NCBI GenBank assembly: GCA_023433855.1
Contig: JAEYTV010000013.1
Coordinates: forward strand, 1-22,187
Reading direction: 5' to 3'
DNA: 22,187 bases
Source of the DNA: Pseudomonadota bacterium
Lineage (GTDB): Bacteria; Pseudomonadota; Alphaproteobacteria; Rhizobiales; Rhizobiaceae
The position numbers and the translations under genes are program-made. Every line of letters begins with the position of its first letter. Position 1 is the first letter of the stretch. Below the pieces are notes generated by a model. The model was not told the origin of the DNA. It saw only the letters and a program-made list of their open reading frames with translations, and searched no databases. Positions 7,761 through 14,877 of the stretch are shown here, piece after piece.

Positions 7761-7793
7761 GAAAATGACAGATTTGTTACACAATTGTGACAG
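7761..7793 (-). promoter_or_regulatory. Three Pho-box-like 11-bp direct repeats
   Basis: Reading the minus strand from 7793 there are three units in 11-base register: CTGTCAC plus AATT, GTGTAAC plus AAAT, and CTGTCAT plus TTTC. PhoB boxes are tandem CTGTCAT-type heptamers separated by four A/T-rich bases. The third unit matches 7 of 7, the first 6 of 7 and the middle 4 of 7. The block ends 51 bases before the yrbL-like start codon, where an activator overlapping -35 would sit. The regulator could be PhoB or another OmpR-family protein such as ChvI. Confidence 0.55.
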
Positions 7794-7904
7794 CCTCCGT
7801 AGGGCTTTGTGACCGTCCGGTCGCCCGCTCGGGAGGGAAATGAACCTTCTACCGTCTGCTGACCCAGCGGCGGCCGAGCTGCGGAGGACCTCGTTCAGAA
7901 GTCC

Positions 7905-10118
7905 TCAGTCATAGACGCGGTGAACGTTTGCGACGCAGTCGAGCTCCTTCATCTGCAGCAGAAGCTGGCTGAGATGTCGCAAGTCCCAGACTTCCACCTC
8001 CATGGTAATCTCCGAGAAATCGTCGGCGCGATTGCTGCCCATGGTGAGGGTGCGGATGTTGATGTCCAGGCCGGCGATCGTCTGGGCAACCGTCGCAAGC
8101 GTTCCTGGCTCGTTGAGGGTGTTGACCTCGATTCGAACGGGGAAGCGAGACTTGTTGGCCTCGTCCAGATCCCAGCGGACGTCGATCCAGCGCTCCGGCT
8201 GCTCATCGAAGCGCTGAAGAGCCGGTGCCTGGATCGGATAGATCGTGATGTCCCTGCTGTCTTCCATGATGCCGACGATGCGATCGCCGGGCACTGCGCC
8301 ACTTGGAGCGAAACGCACCTGCATGTTGCCCGACAGGCCGCGGATCGGCAGCGGATCGGGACCCGCTACTGCCGCTTCGGCAGCGGTGCGCCTGTGATCC
8401 GGCAGCTTGAAGATCATGCCGCTTGCGCTGCCGATGTTGAACCAGCCCTCGTCCGCCGGCCTGACGGTGACGCGCTCGTCCTTGTAATCGGGAAAAACGG
8501 CGCGCAGCACGTCAAGGGACGAAAGCTCGCCGCGCCCGACGGCCGCGATTGCATCCTCCACGTCCTTGTGCCCCAGCCGGTGCAACGCGGGCTTCAGCGT
8601 CTCGCGGGAAAAGACCTTGCCTGCCCGCTCGAAGGTGCGCTCGAGAATGCGATGGCCGAGCCCGGCATATTGCTTGCGGATGGCCATGCGGGTGGCGCGC
8701 CGGATCGCCGACCGGGCCTTGCCGGTCACGACGATTTCCTCCCAGGCAGCAGGCGGCACCTGCACGCCGGAGCGGATGATCTCCACCTCGTCGCCGTTGT
8801 TGAGCCGGGTGACGAGCGGCATGATCCGGCCGTTGATCTTCGCCCCGACGGTGGTGTCGCCGATATTGGTATGGACGGCGTATGCGAAGTCGATTGGAGT
8901 GGCACCACGCGGCAGGGCAATCAGCTTGCCCTTCGGCGTGAAACAGAAAACCTGGTCCTGGAAGAGTTCAAGCTTGGTATGTTCCAGAAACTCCTCGGGA
9001 CTGTCACCTTCGGCAAGCGATTCGATCGTATGGCGCAGCCAAGAATAGGCGTTGGATTCTCTTGGCAGGAGCTCCCCTGCCCGTCCGTCCTTGTAAAGCG
9101 CGTGCGCGGCAATACCGTATTCAGCGATCTCCTGCATCAGCTGGGTGCGGATCTGCAGTTCGATACGCTGGCGAGAAGGCCCGACGATCGTAGTGTGGAT
9201 GGAGCGGTAGTCGTTCTGCTTCGGGTTCGAGATATAGTCCTTGAAGCGGCCGGGAACCACCCGCCATCGGGTATGCACGATGCCGAGCGCTCGATAGCAG
9301 GACGGGATGTCACCGACGATGATGCGGAAGCCATAAACATCCGAGAGCTGCTCGAAGGAGAGCGACTTCGACTGCATCTTGCGGAACACCGAATATGGCT
9401 TCTTCTGCCTTCCCTTGACATAGGCGTCCACGAGCCCGTTGGCGATCAGCAGTTCTCGCAGTTCCTCCTCGATCTTCTTGATAAGGCCTTCATTACGCGC
9501 CTCAAGTTCGCTGAGCCGCCGGGTCACCGTCTCGTAGGCTTCCGGATTCATGTAACGGAAGGACAGTTCCTCCAGCTCGTCGCGCATGTCCTGCATGCCC
9601 ATGCGACCGGCCAGCGGCGCATAGATGTCCATCGTCTCTTCGGAAATGCGCGCCTTCTGCTCCGGCTTCATGTGCTCCAGCGTGCGCATGTTGTGGAGCC
9701 GGTCGGCGAGCTTGACGAGCAGTACGCGCACATCATCGGAGATTGCCAGCAGCAGCTTGCGCAGGTTCTCCGCCTGCTTGGCTTTCTTGGTGACGAGGTC
9801 GAGACGCTTCAGCTTGGTCAGCCCTTCGACCAGGCGACCGATGTCCTCGCCGAAAAGCTCATCGATCTCCGCACGCGTGGCGGTCGTGTCCTCGATCGTG
9901 TCGTGCAGCAGAGCGACCGCAATGGTCGACTCGTCCAGGTGCATGTCGGTCAGGATGGCGGCGACCTCCAGCGGATGCGAGATATAAGGATCGCCGCTGG
10001 CGCGTTTCTGCTGGCCATGCTTCTGCATGGCATACACATAGGCTTTGTTGAGCAGAGCTTCGTTGGCATCGGGCTTGTATTTCTGAACCCGCTCGACGAG
10101 CTCGTATTGCCGCATCAT
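7905..10118 (-). CDS. rsh: Bifunctional (p)ppGpp synthetase/hydrolase Rsh
   Basis: Rsh makes and degrades the alarmone (p)ppGpp and drives the stringent response; rhizobia usually have one long RelA/SpoT homologue. The 737 residues contain, in order, an HD hydrolase domain (His48, HD at 72-73, ED at 76-77, Asp139 in ADRLHNMRT), the synthetase domain (SDVYGFRIIV near 260, RFKDYISNPKQNDYRSIH at 291-308), a TGS domain (about 385-445, FTPKGKLIALPRGATPIDFAYAVH) and a C-terminal ACT domain (about 660-737). The intact HD residues and the RFKD motif, rather than the EFDD type of synthetase-only RelA, indicate a bifunctional enzyme. Either of two adjacent ATGs (10118 or 10115) may be used. It lies downstream of rpoZ, with a probable terminator between them. 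Confidence 0.97.
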   Translation of the reverse strand: MMRQYELVERVQKYKPDANEALLNKAYVYAMQKHGQQKRASGDPYISHPLEVAAILTDMHLDESTIAVALLHDTIEDTTATRAEIDELFGEDIGRLVEGLTKLKRLDLVTKKAKQAENLRKLLLAISDDVRVLLVKLADRLHNMRTLEHMKPEQKARISEETMDIYAPLAGRMGMQDMRDELEELSFRYMNPEAYETVTRRLSELEARNEGLIKKIEEELRELLIANGLVDAYVKGRQKKPYSVFRKMQSKSLSFEQLSDVYGFRIIVGDIPSCYRALGIVHTRWRVVPGRFKDYISNPKQNDYRSIHTTIVGPSRQRIELQIRTQLMQEIAEYGIAAHALYKDGRAGELLPRESNAYSWLRHTIESLAEGDSPEEFLEHTKLELFQDQVFCFTPKGKLIALPRGATPIDFAYAVHTNIGDTTVGAKINGRIMPLVTRLNNGDEVEIIRSGVQVPPAAWEEIVVTGKARSAIRRATRMAIRKQYAGLGHRILERTFERAGKVFSRETLKPALHRLGHKDVEDAIAAVGRGELSSLDVLRAVFPDYKDERVTVRPADEGWFNIGSASGMIFKLPDHRRTAAEAAVAGPDPLPIRGLSGNMQVRFAPSGAVPGDRIVGIMEDSRDITIYPIQAPALQRFDEQPERWIDVRWDLDEANKSRFPVRIEVNTLNEPGTLATVAQTIAGLDINIRTLTMGSNRADDFSEITMEVEVWDLRHLSQLLLQMKELDCVANVHRVYD

Positions 10119-10198
10119 CCTGAAATAAGTCCTCGATCCCGCTGGTCTTCACACATGTAGCAGGCCGGGAGCCTCCGCCGGGCCGGACAGTGCTTCCG

Positions 10199-10237
10199 AC
10201 AAAAAAGAAAATGGCGCGCCAGTCGTCGGACCGGCGC
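10199..10237 (-). terminator. Intrinsic terminator between rpoZ and rsh
   Basis: On the minus strand a 9-bp stem (GCGCCGGTC with GACTGGCGC, one G-U pair, loop CGAC; positions 10237-10216) is followed, after four to five bases, by TTTTCTTTTTT. It would end at least part of the rpoZ transcript 80 bases before rsh, so rsh may have its own promoter or depend on read-through. Confidence 0.6.
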
Positions 10238-10282
10238 AGCCATCATAAGTCATTGGAGCAGATTAGGGCGAGAGGATGAACG

Positions 10283-10299
10283 AAAACTTGCCAGGCAAG
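10283..10299 (-). terminator. Small hairpin with T run after rpoZ
   Basis: On the minus strand CTTGCC, T, GGCAAG (10299-10287) is followed directly by TTTT. The stem is short with a tight loop, so it is a weak terminator candidate lying 24 bases after the rpoZ stop, ahead of the stronger one at 10199. Confidence 0.3.
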
Positions 10300-10322
10300 C
10301 ATTTCGCCGATCAATCTCGCGA

Positions 10323-10736
10323 TCAGTAGTCGTCGCTCTTTTCTGGCGGCACCAGGCCCTCGATGCCGGCAAGCAGTTCTTCTTCCGACATCTGATCGAA
10401 AGAGACGGTTTCCGGAAGATCCTCGTCCTCGTCGCTGCGGTCGACGCTCGTTGCTGCACCGGCGCTGGCGGCAATCAGAGAAGCCGGATCGGGCTCGGGC
10501 TCGTCAACTTCGACGTGCTTCTGCAGCGAATGGATCAGGTCTTCCTTGAGATCGTCCGGCGAAAGCGTCTCGTCGGCGATCTCGCGAAGGGCCACCACGG
10601 GGTTCTTGTCGTTGTCGCGGTCGATGGTTATCGAAGCGCCCTGGGAGATCTGGCGTGCGCGGTGGCTCGCGAGCAGAACCAGCTCAAAGCGATTATCGAC
10701 CTTGTCGATGCAATCTTCTACTGTGACACGGGCCAT
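10323..10736 (-). CDS. rpoZ: RNA polymerase omega subunit
   Basis: Omega helps assemble RNA polymerase and forms part of a ppGpp-binding site in several proteobacteria. The N-terminus [20 protein letters not shown] and [13 protein letters not shown] are the conserved RpoZ signature, followed by [12 protein letters not shown]. At 137 residues it is longer than the E. coli subunit (91); the extra C-terminal part is acidic ([24 protein letters not shown]), as usual in Rhizobiales. AAGGA lies upstream of the start. Standing just upstream of rsh, it links the polymerase subunit with the enzyme that makes its effector, the same order as rpoZ-spoT in E. coli. Confidence 0.96.
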   Translation of the reverse strand: MARVTVEDCIDKVDNRFELVLLASHRARQISQGASITIDRDNDKNPVVALREIADETLSPDDLKEDLIHSLQKHVEVDEPEPDPASLIAASAGAATSVDRSDEDEDLPETVSFDQMSEEELLAGIEGLVPPEKSDDY

Positions 10737-10775
10737 TGCCTGTCCTTTGGGTCATGATTTACGGGATTGCTACGC

Positions 10776-10804
10776 CCGATACAGCCATTATGCGGCAAAT
10801 TCAA
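10776..10804 (-). promoter_or_regulatory. Candidate rpoZ promoter
   Basis: On the minus strand TTGAAT (10804-10799) and TATCGG (10781-10776) are 17 bases apart. The -35 is good and the -10 weak. The leader to the rpoZ ATG would be about 33 bases. Confidence 0.4.
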
Positions 10805-10844
10805 GTTTTTCCTGCGGAACCCTTCGCTCCCGTTCCGGCTTCCC

Positions 10845-10859
10845 TTGATCCTCGATCAA
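10845..10859. promoter_or_regulatory. 15-bp palindrome between rpoZ and the NYN gene
   Basis: TTGATC, CTC, GATCAA forms perfect 6-bp arms around a 3-bp centre. It lies 41 bases upstream of the predicted rpoZ -35, in the divergent region. It resembles an FNR/FixK box (TTGAT-N4-ATCAA) but has a 5-base spacer, so it is at best an atypical operator. Confidence 0.3.
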
Positions 10860-10955
10860 ATTCAACCGCTGGCTGCTTGGATTATTGGGGGTGGTGCCAT
10901 ACATGACACGTATATGAACAGTTAATAATGTAGTGGATTATTCCGGCGCTTTGGT

Positions 10956-10994
10956 TCAACAATGTTGACCGAGCCTCCCTGCCGAGCAGGTATA
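10956..10994 (+). promoter_or_regulatory. Candidate promoter and operator of the NYN gene
   Basis: TTGACC at 10965-10970 and GGTATA at 10989-10994 are 18 bases apart and fit a sigma-70 promoter, giving a leader of about 20 bases. A perfect 13-bp palindrome TCAACAATGTTGA (10956-10968) overlaps the -35, where a repressor could block RNA polymerase. Both elements are predictions. Confidence 0.4.
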
Positions 10995-11019
10995 TAAGAA
11001 AAAAGGGGATGGAGACAAA

Positions 11020-11595
11020 ATGTTCGATCCAAGGGAGAAGATCGCGCTATTTATCGATGGTGCCAATCTTTATGCGGCATCCAAGAGCCTCGGCTTTGAC
11101 ATCGATTATCGCAAATTGCTCAAGGCTTTCCACAAGCGTGGTTATCTCCTGAGGGCATACTATTACACGGCGCTGATCGAAGATCAGGAATATTCCTCCA
11201 TCCGGCCGCTCATCGACTGGCTTGACTACAACGGCTACAAGGTCATCACCAAGCCCGCCAAGGAATTTACCGATTCCATGGGCCGACGCAAGATCAAGGG
11301 AAACATGGACATCGAACTCGCTATCGATGCCATGGAACAGTCCGAGACGGTGGACCATCTCGTACTTTTTTCCGGCGACGGCGACTTTACCACCCTGGTG
11401 GAAGCGCTGCAGCGGAAGGGCCGCAAGGTTTCGGTCGTGTCCACCATGCAGACCCAACCGCCGATGATTGCCGATGATCTGCGCCGGCAAGCGGATCATT
11501 TCATCGACCTTATGTCGCTCAAGGCCGAGGTAGGGCGTGATCCGACCGAGCGTGCGGTCAAGAGCACGGACCCCGTCGAACCGGTCGAGTCCTGA
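11020..11595 (+). CDS. NYN domain (LabA/DUF88 family) protein
   Basis: The 191-residue product is a PIN-like NYN-domain protein of the LabA/DUF88 group, a nuclease fold expected to act on RNA. The acidic metal-binding pattern is complete: ALFIDGANLY (Asp14 and Asn17 region), KGNMDIELAIDAM around residues 93-105 and VLFSGDGDFTTLVEAL near 118-131. The C-terminal 35 residues are polar and probably flexible. GGAG precedes the ATG. It diverges from rpoZ and may share control with the stringent-response locus. The RNA target is unknown; the family is common in alphaproteobacteria. Confidence 0.9.
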   Translation: MFDPREKIALFIDGANLYAASKSLGFDIDYRKLLKAFHKRGYLLRAYYYTALIEDQEYSSIRPLIDWLDYNGYKVITKPAKEFTDSMGRRKIKGNMDIELAIDAMEQSETVDHLVLFSGDGDFTTLVEALQRKGRKVSVVSTMQTQPPMIADDLRRQADHFIDLMSLKAEVGRDPTERAVKSTDPVEPVES

Positions 11596-11653
11596 CCCCA
11601 CATCAGAGGAATGGGCGCCGGGCTGAATGCAAGCGCTGCTGATGGCAGTGGGG
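11596..11653. repeat. Inverted repeat at a convergent gene junction
   Basis: CCCCAC-ATCAG at 11596-11606 can pair with CTGAT (11639-11643), a four-base bulge and GTGGGG (11648-11653), closing a 32-base loop. It begins within the last base of the NYN stop region and lies before the end of the converging membrane-protein gene. There is no T run on either side, so it is not a classical terminator. Confidence 0.3.
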
Positions 11654-11678
11654 CGGTCGAGACCTCACGGCCGCTGGG

Positions 11679-12641
11679 TCAGTTGGCTGCCACGACCTCG
11701 TGGCGGAGCGCCGGCTGCGCCGCAGACCTTTTCCTGGCGCGGAATACGGCCTCGACGATCAACGACAGCGGCAGGCCGATAAACAGGGGGATAAAGAAAT
11801 AGATTACCCTGAAGGCCACCAACGACCCGATGGATGCCTGATCCCCCATGACGTGCCGAACTCTTGCTTCCAGCACGCCTAGTCCACCAGGTGCGTGGGT
11901 GATGATGATGGCAAGATTGGCCAGCACAAACGCGGTCGCTGCCTTGAGGTAGCTCACGTCGGCGCTTGCCGCCATCACTTCGCGCAGACAGGCCGAGACG
12001 AGCGCAAAGTTGATCGTGCCGATCACCACCTGGGCGAGCGCGATCCTCAGCGTCGGCATCTGGAAGGTCCAGGCCCTGATCTTCAACGGCGCCCGCAGAA
12101 AGGCAGCCAGCAGGAGATAAGCTACCGTGGCCGCCAGACAGGCAAGGCCGATCATGATGACCATGCCTTCGCGCAAGCGAAGGACGGAGGCGGCATCCTG
12201 CGGGTTGATGACCATGACAATTCCGGAAAGCACCATCATGCCGATGCCCACCGTCACGCCGGACAGGAGGACGATCTTGGCGACATCCTCGGTGTTCATG
12301 CCCCAGTGCGCGTAATAACGGTACCGCAACGCGCCGCTGCTGAGGCCCGACAAACCGACGCTCTGACCGATCGAAAGGCTGATGAACGAGGCGAGCGCGA
12401 TCTTCGGGTAAGCCAGGTCGTTCTTCACGTACCGAACCCCGGCCCAGTCAAAGCCCGTCAGGCAGAGGTAGGAACCGAATGCGAAGCCGAGAGCCGTCAG
12501 CAGATTGAAGATGGGTATCGCCTGAACGGACTCGACGATCTCCGACGCCGAATGTTCGCGGAACGTCTGGTAAAGAAGATAACCGGCCACGCCGAAACCG
12601 ACCAGCATGGCAGCATAGGTCAGGATATTCTTTCGCGTCAT
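11679..12641 (-). CDS. YbhN/LPG-synthase-TM family membrane protein
   Basis: The 320-residue product consists of about eight hydrophobic segments in the arrangement of the UPF0104/YbhN family (lysylphosphatidylglycerol synthetase TM region, the flippase-like half of MprF). Supporting segments are YAAMLVGFGVAGYLLYQTFRE at the N-terminus, ASFISLSIGQSVGLSGLSSGALRYRYY (a conserved family stretch) and ALANLAIIITHAPGGLGVLEA-like near 245-260. The aminoacyl-transferase domain of MprF is missing, so it should not make lysyl-phosphatidylglycerol; a lipid transport role is inferred. The last 12 residues are basic. It converges with the NYN gene. Confidence 0.85.
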   Translation of the reverse strand: MTRKNILTYAAMLVGFGVAGYLLYQTFREHSASEIVESVQAIPIFNLLTALGFAFGSYLCLTGFDWAGVRYVKNDLAYPKIALASFISLSIGQSVGLSGLSSGALRYRYYAHWGMNTEDVAKIVLLSGVTVGIGMMVLSGIVMVINPQDAASVLRLREGMVIMIGLACLAATVAYLLLAAFLRAPLKIRAWTFQMPTLRIALAQVVIGTINFALVSACLREVMAASADVSYLKAATAFVLANLAIIITHAPGGLGVLEARVRHVMGDQASIGSLVAFRVIYFFIPLFIGLPLSLIVEAVFRARKRSAAQPALRHEVVAAN

Positions 12642-12700
12642 CGCGCACTCGCCCTCACAAGATCAACCTGAACGGACGGATAGAGGATTTTGTTCCTCGG

Positions 12701-12985
12701 CTAGACGCGCTTGACTATGCGCGAGAATGCCGGGTCATCGGGGTTGTAGCCCGGTCCGGTGCGATGGAAGCTGCGGCCCGTCTGCACAAGCTGTGCGATG
12801 TCGGCGACGTGAAAGAGCCGCCAGCCAGCACCGGTGCCTGACAACTGCCAGCCGCTTAGCGCCAGTTCGCCGTCGCCCACAAAGCCGAGGATGTGCGGAT
12901 GAACGGTGCGCACCACGTGCTTGTATTCAATCTCCAGGATTTGCCGCCGCTTGATCGCATCGATGATGACATCCCTGTAGGCCAT
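12701..12985 (-). CDS. Stand-alone WYL-type domain protein
   Basis: The 94-residue product starts MAYRDVIIDAIKRRQILEIE and continues with a WYL-like core: YKHVVRTVHPHILGF, a strand ALSGWQLSG, then GWRLFHVADIAQLVQTGRSF. WYL domains are usually ligand- or nucleic-acid-binding modules joined to a helix-turn-helix in transcription factors; no DNA-binding domain is present here. The ATG at 12985 is chosen over an in-frame extension to 13102 because the extension is Arg/Pro-rich and not family-like, and GGGGG precedes 12985 at about four bases. It lies 147 bases downstream of smpB on the same strand. Function unknown. Confidence 0.75.
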   Translation of the reverse strand: MAYRDVIIDAIKRRQILEIEYKHVVRTVHPHILGFVGDGELALSGWQLSGTGAGWRLFHVADIAQLVQTGRSFHRTGPGYNPDDPAFSRIVKRV

Positions 12986-13132
12986 GCTGCCCCCGAGCCT
13001 CTCCGGTCTGGAACGTGCACGGGGCGGACGGGTTGCATTGCAGGCGGTTGGCAACACTCGCAGGCCGCCGCCTGCCGGGAGGCCTGCGTTCTGACCAATC
13101 AAAAGTCAGCGACAGAAATAGTTCGGCGCGGA

Positions 13133-13609
13133 TCAGCCGGTCTTCAGGAGACGCGACTTTTGGCGGTTCCAGTCGCGCTCCTTCTCCGTCTCGCGCTTGT
13201 CGTGCAGCTTCTTGCCCTTGGCGAGCGCCAGTTCCAGCTTCGCCCGACCCTTCTCGTTGAAGTAGATCTTCAACGGCACGAGCGTCATGCCTTCGCGATT
13301 GATGGCAGCGCGCAGACGATTGATCTCGCGCTTCGAGAGCAGCAGCTTGCGGCGACGCCGAGGCTCGTGGTTGAAGCGGTTTGCCTGGAGATACTCGGGC
13401 AGGTGCGAGTTAATCAGCCAGATCTCCTCGCCCTCGTCGGATGCATAGGATTCGGCGATATTCGCCTTGCCTTCGCGCAGCGACTTGACCTCCGTCCCCG
13501 TCAGCACCAGCCCGGCCTCGTAGGTATCGACGATCTCGTAGTTGAAACGCGCCTTGCGGTTCTCTGCCACGATCTTGTTGACCGTACGCTGGCTGCCTTT
13601 GGGTGCCAT
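13133..13609 (-). CDS. smpB: SsrA-binding protein SmpB
   Basis: SmpB binds tmRNA and brings it to stalled ribosomes for trans-translation. The 158-residue product has the full family layout: [22 protein letters not shown] near the start, [19 protein letters not shown], the histidine segment [46 protein letters not shown], and the basic tail [18 protein letters not shown] that enters the mRNA channel. The ATG at 13609 fits the family; the open frame continues to 13939 inside dapA without resembling SmpB. GGAAG lies about eight bases upstream. It is downstream of dapA with 194 bases between, room for its own promoter. Confidence 0.97.
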   Translation of the reverse strand: MAPKGSQRTVNKIVAENRKARFNYEIVDTYEAGLVLTGTEVKSLREGKANIAESYASDEGEEIWLINSHLPEYLQANRFNHEPRRRRKLLLSKREINRLRAAINREGMTLVPLKIYFNEKGRAKLELALAKGKKLHDKRETEKERDWNRQKSRLLKTG

Positions 13610-13682
13610 GGGACTAACTTCCGATCTGCCCTTCTGCCTACGTGATTGCGCGCCGCCTACGGGCCGTAAGCGGAGTTGGTCG

Positions 13683-13711
13683 TATGTAGTGCGCTGGCGG
13701 AGCGATGTGAA
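13683..13711 (-). promoter_or_regulatory. Candidate smpB promoter
   Basis: On the minus strand TTCACA (13711-13706) and TACATA (13688-13683) are 17 bases apart, giving a leader of about 65 bases. This would let smpB be transcribed apart from dapA. Confidence 0.4.
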
Positions 13712-13803
13712 GCGGAAGAGACGGCCGGCCGTACGCTCGCTTCTTCGCCACCGGATCCGGGCCGGGAGGCTGGCAGCCGCCGTGCCCTCCCCCGCGGCGC
13801 AGC

Positions 13804-14688
13804 TTAGTTCAGGAGACCCGCATGGACCAGTGCCGCATCGATCGCGGCCTCGGTTGCCGGTTCCAGGCTCGAAACGAGCGGCGAGCGCACCGTGCGGTTC
13901 ATGCCGCGCGTCCTGTGCAGCCCGTATTTCGCACCGCACAGGCCCGGCTCCATGAAGATCGCCTTGTGGAGCGGCATCAGGCGGTCCTGGTATTCCAGCG
14001 CCTTCTTGTAGTCACCCGCGAGCGTCGCAGCCTGGAACTCGGCGCAAAGGCGGGGGGCAACGTTCGCCGTCACGGAGATGCAGCCGACGCCGCCGTGGGC
14101 ATTGAAGCCAAGAGCCGTGGCGTCCTCGCCGGAAAGCTGGATGAAATCCTTGCCGCAGGTGATGCGCTGTTCTGAAACGCGTTCGATCCTACCGGTCGCA
14201 TCCTTGACCCCGACGATGTTGCCATGCGCCTTCACCAGCGCCCCCATGGTCTCCGGAGACATATCGATGACCGACCGCGACGGGATGTTGTAGATAATGA
14301 TCGGTAGACGGATAGCTTCGGCAATGGCCGAAAAGTGCGCGAAAAGGCCCTTCTGCGTCGGCTTGTTATAATAGGGCGTAACGACCAGGACGGCATCGGC
14401 GCCGACGTGTTCGGCGTGCTGGGCGAGTTCGATCGCCTCTCGGGTATTGTTGGAGCCCGCTCCGGCGATCACCGGCACGCGCCCGCCCGCCACCTTGATG
14501 CAAAGTTCGACAACGCGTTTGTGCTCTGCATGCGACAGCGTGGGCGATTCACCCGTCGTACCCACCGGCACCAGCCCGCTGCTTCCTTCGCCAATCTGCC
14601 ACTCCACATGTGTGGCAAAGGCGTCCTCATCCACCGCCCCAGCGGTGGTGAAGGGGGTTACGAGGGCGGGCATCGATCCCTTGAACAT
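13804..14688 (-). CDS. dapA: 4-hydroxy-tetrahydrodipicolinate synthase
   Basis: DapA condenses pyruvate with aspartate semialdehyde, the first committed step to lysine and diaminopimelate. The 294-residue product has the usual length and all key residues: Thr44 and Thr45 in GTTGES, Tyr106-Tyr107 in YYNKP, Tyr133 and Arg138 in YNIPSRS, and the Schiff-base lysine Lys162 in GVKDATG. The ATG at 14688 is preceded by GGGAG with seven-base spacing; the open frame extends to 15057 across the divergent lytic transglycosylase gene and is not meaningful. Its product feeds diaminopimelate into peptidoglycan, which the divergent neighbour turns over. Confidence 0.97.
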   Translation of the reverse strand: MFKGSMPALVTPFTTAGAVDEDAFATHVEWQIGEGSSGLVPVGTTGESPTLSHAEHKRVVELCIKVAGGRVPVIAGAGSNNTREAIELAQHAEHVGADAVLVVTPYYNKPTQKGLFAHFSAIAEAIRLPIIIYNIPSRSVIDMSPETMGALVKAHGNIVGVKDATGRIERVSEQRITCGKDFIQLSGEDATALGFNAHGGVGCISVTANVAPRLCAEFQAATLAGDYKKALEYQDRLMPLHKAIFMEPGLCGAKYGLHRTRGMNRTVRSPLVSSLEPATEAAIDAALVHAGLLN

Positions 14689-14749
14689 GCATAAGCTCCC
14701 AACCGGCCGTAGTCCATGCTTCGGCCGCAATCCGACATTAAGGTGTGGC

Positions 14750-14778
14750 ACCATAGAGCGGCGGGAAAGCCTCGACAA
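14750..14778 (-). promoter_or_regulatory. Candidate dapA promoter
   Basis: On the minus strand TTGTCG (14778-14773), preceded by C as in the rhizobial CTTGAC form, and TATGGT (14755-14750) are 17 bases apart. The leader to the dapA ATG would be about 55 bases. Confidence 0.5.
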
Positions 14779-14877
14779 GCGCGACGACAACCCAGCACGT
14801 GCGGATTCTCCGGTGAGAATTCGAACATTTGTGGGACGTGATAATCTTTCATCAATCCGCTGGACGGCTAATAGGGG

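Noticed and set aside
7920..10160. A 746-codon open frame opposite rsh, longer than rsh itself
   Set aside because: It mirrors the high GC3 coding frame of rsh, its translation has no recognisable domain, and rsh carries every expected motif on the other strand.
10845..10859. Calling the palindrome a true FNR/FixK box
   Set aside because: The spacer between TTGAT and ATCAA is five bases, not four.
11679..12641. Full-length MprF/LpiA lysylphosphatidylglycerol synthase
   Set aside because: Only the membrane-flippase part is present; the aminoacyl-transferase domain is absent.
13804..14688. N-acetylneuraminate lyase or another member of the DapA superfamily
   Set aside because: The Tyr133, Arg138, Lys162 and GTTGES motifs and the length match DapA closely, and smpB linkage supports it.
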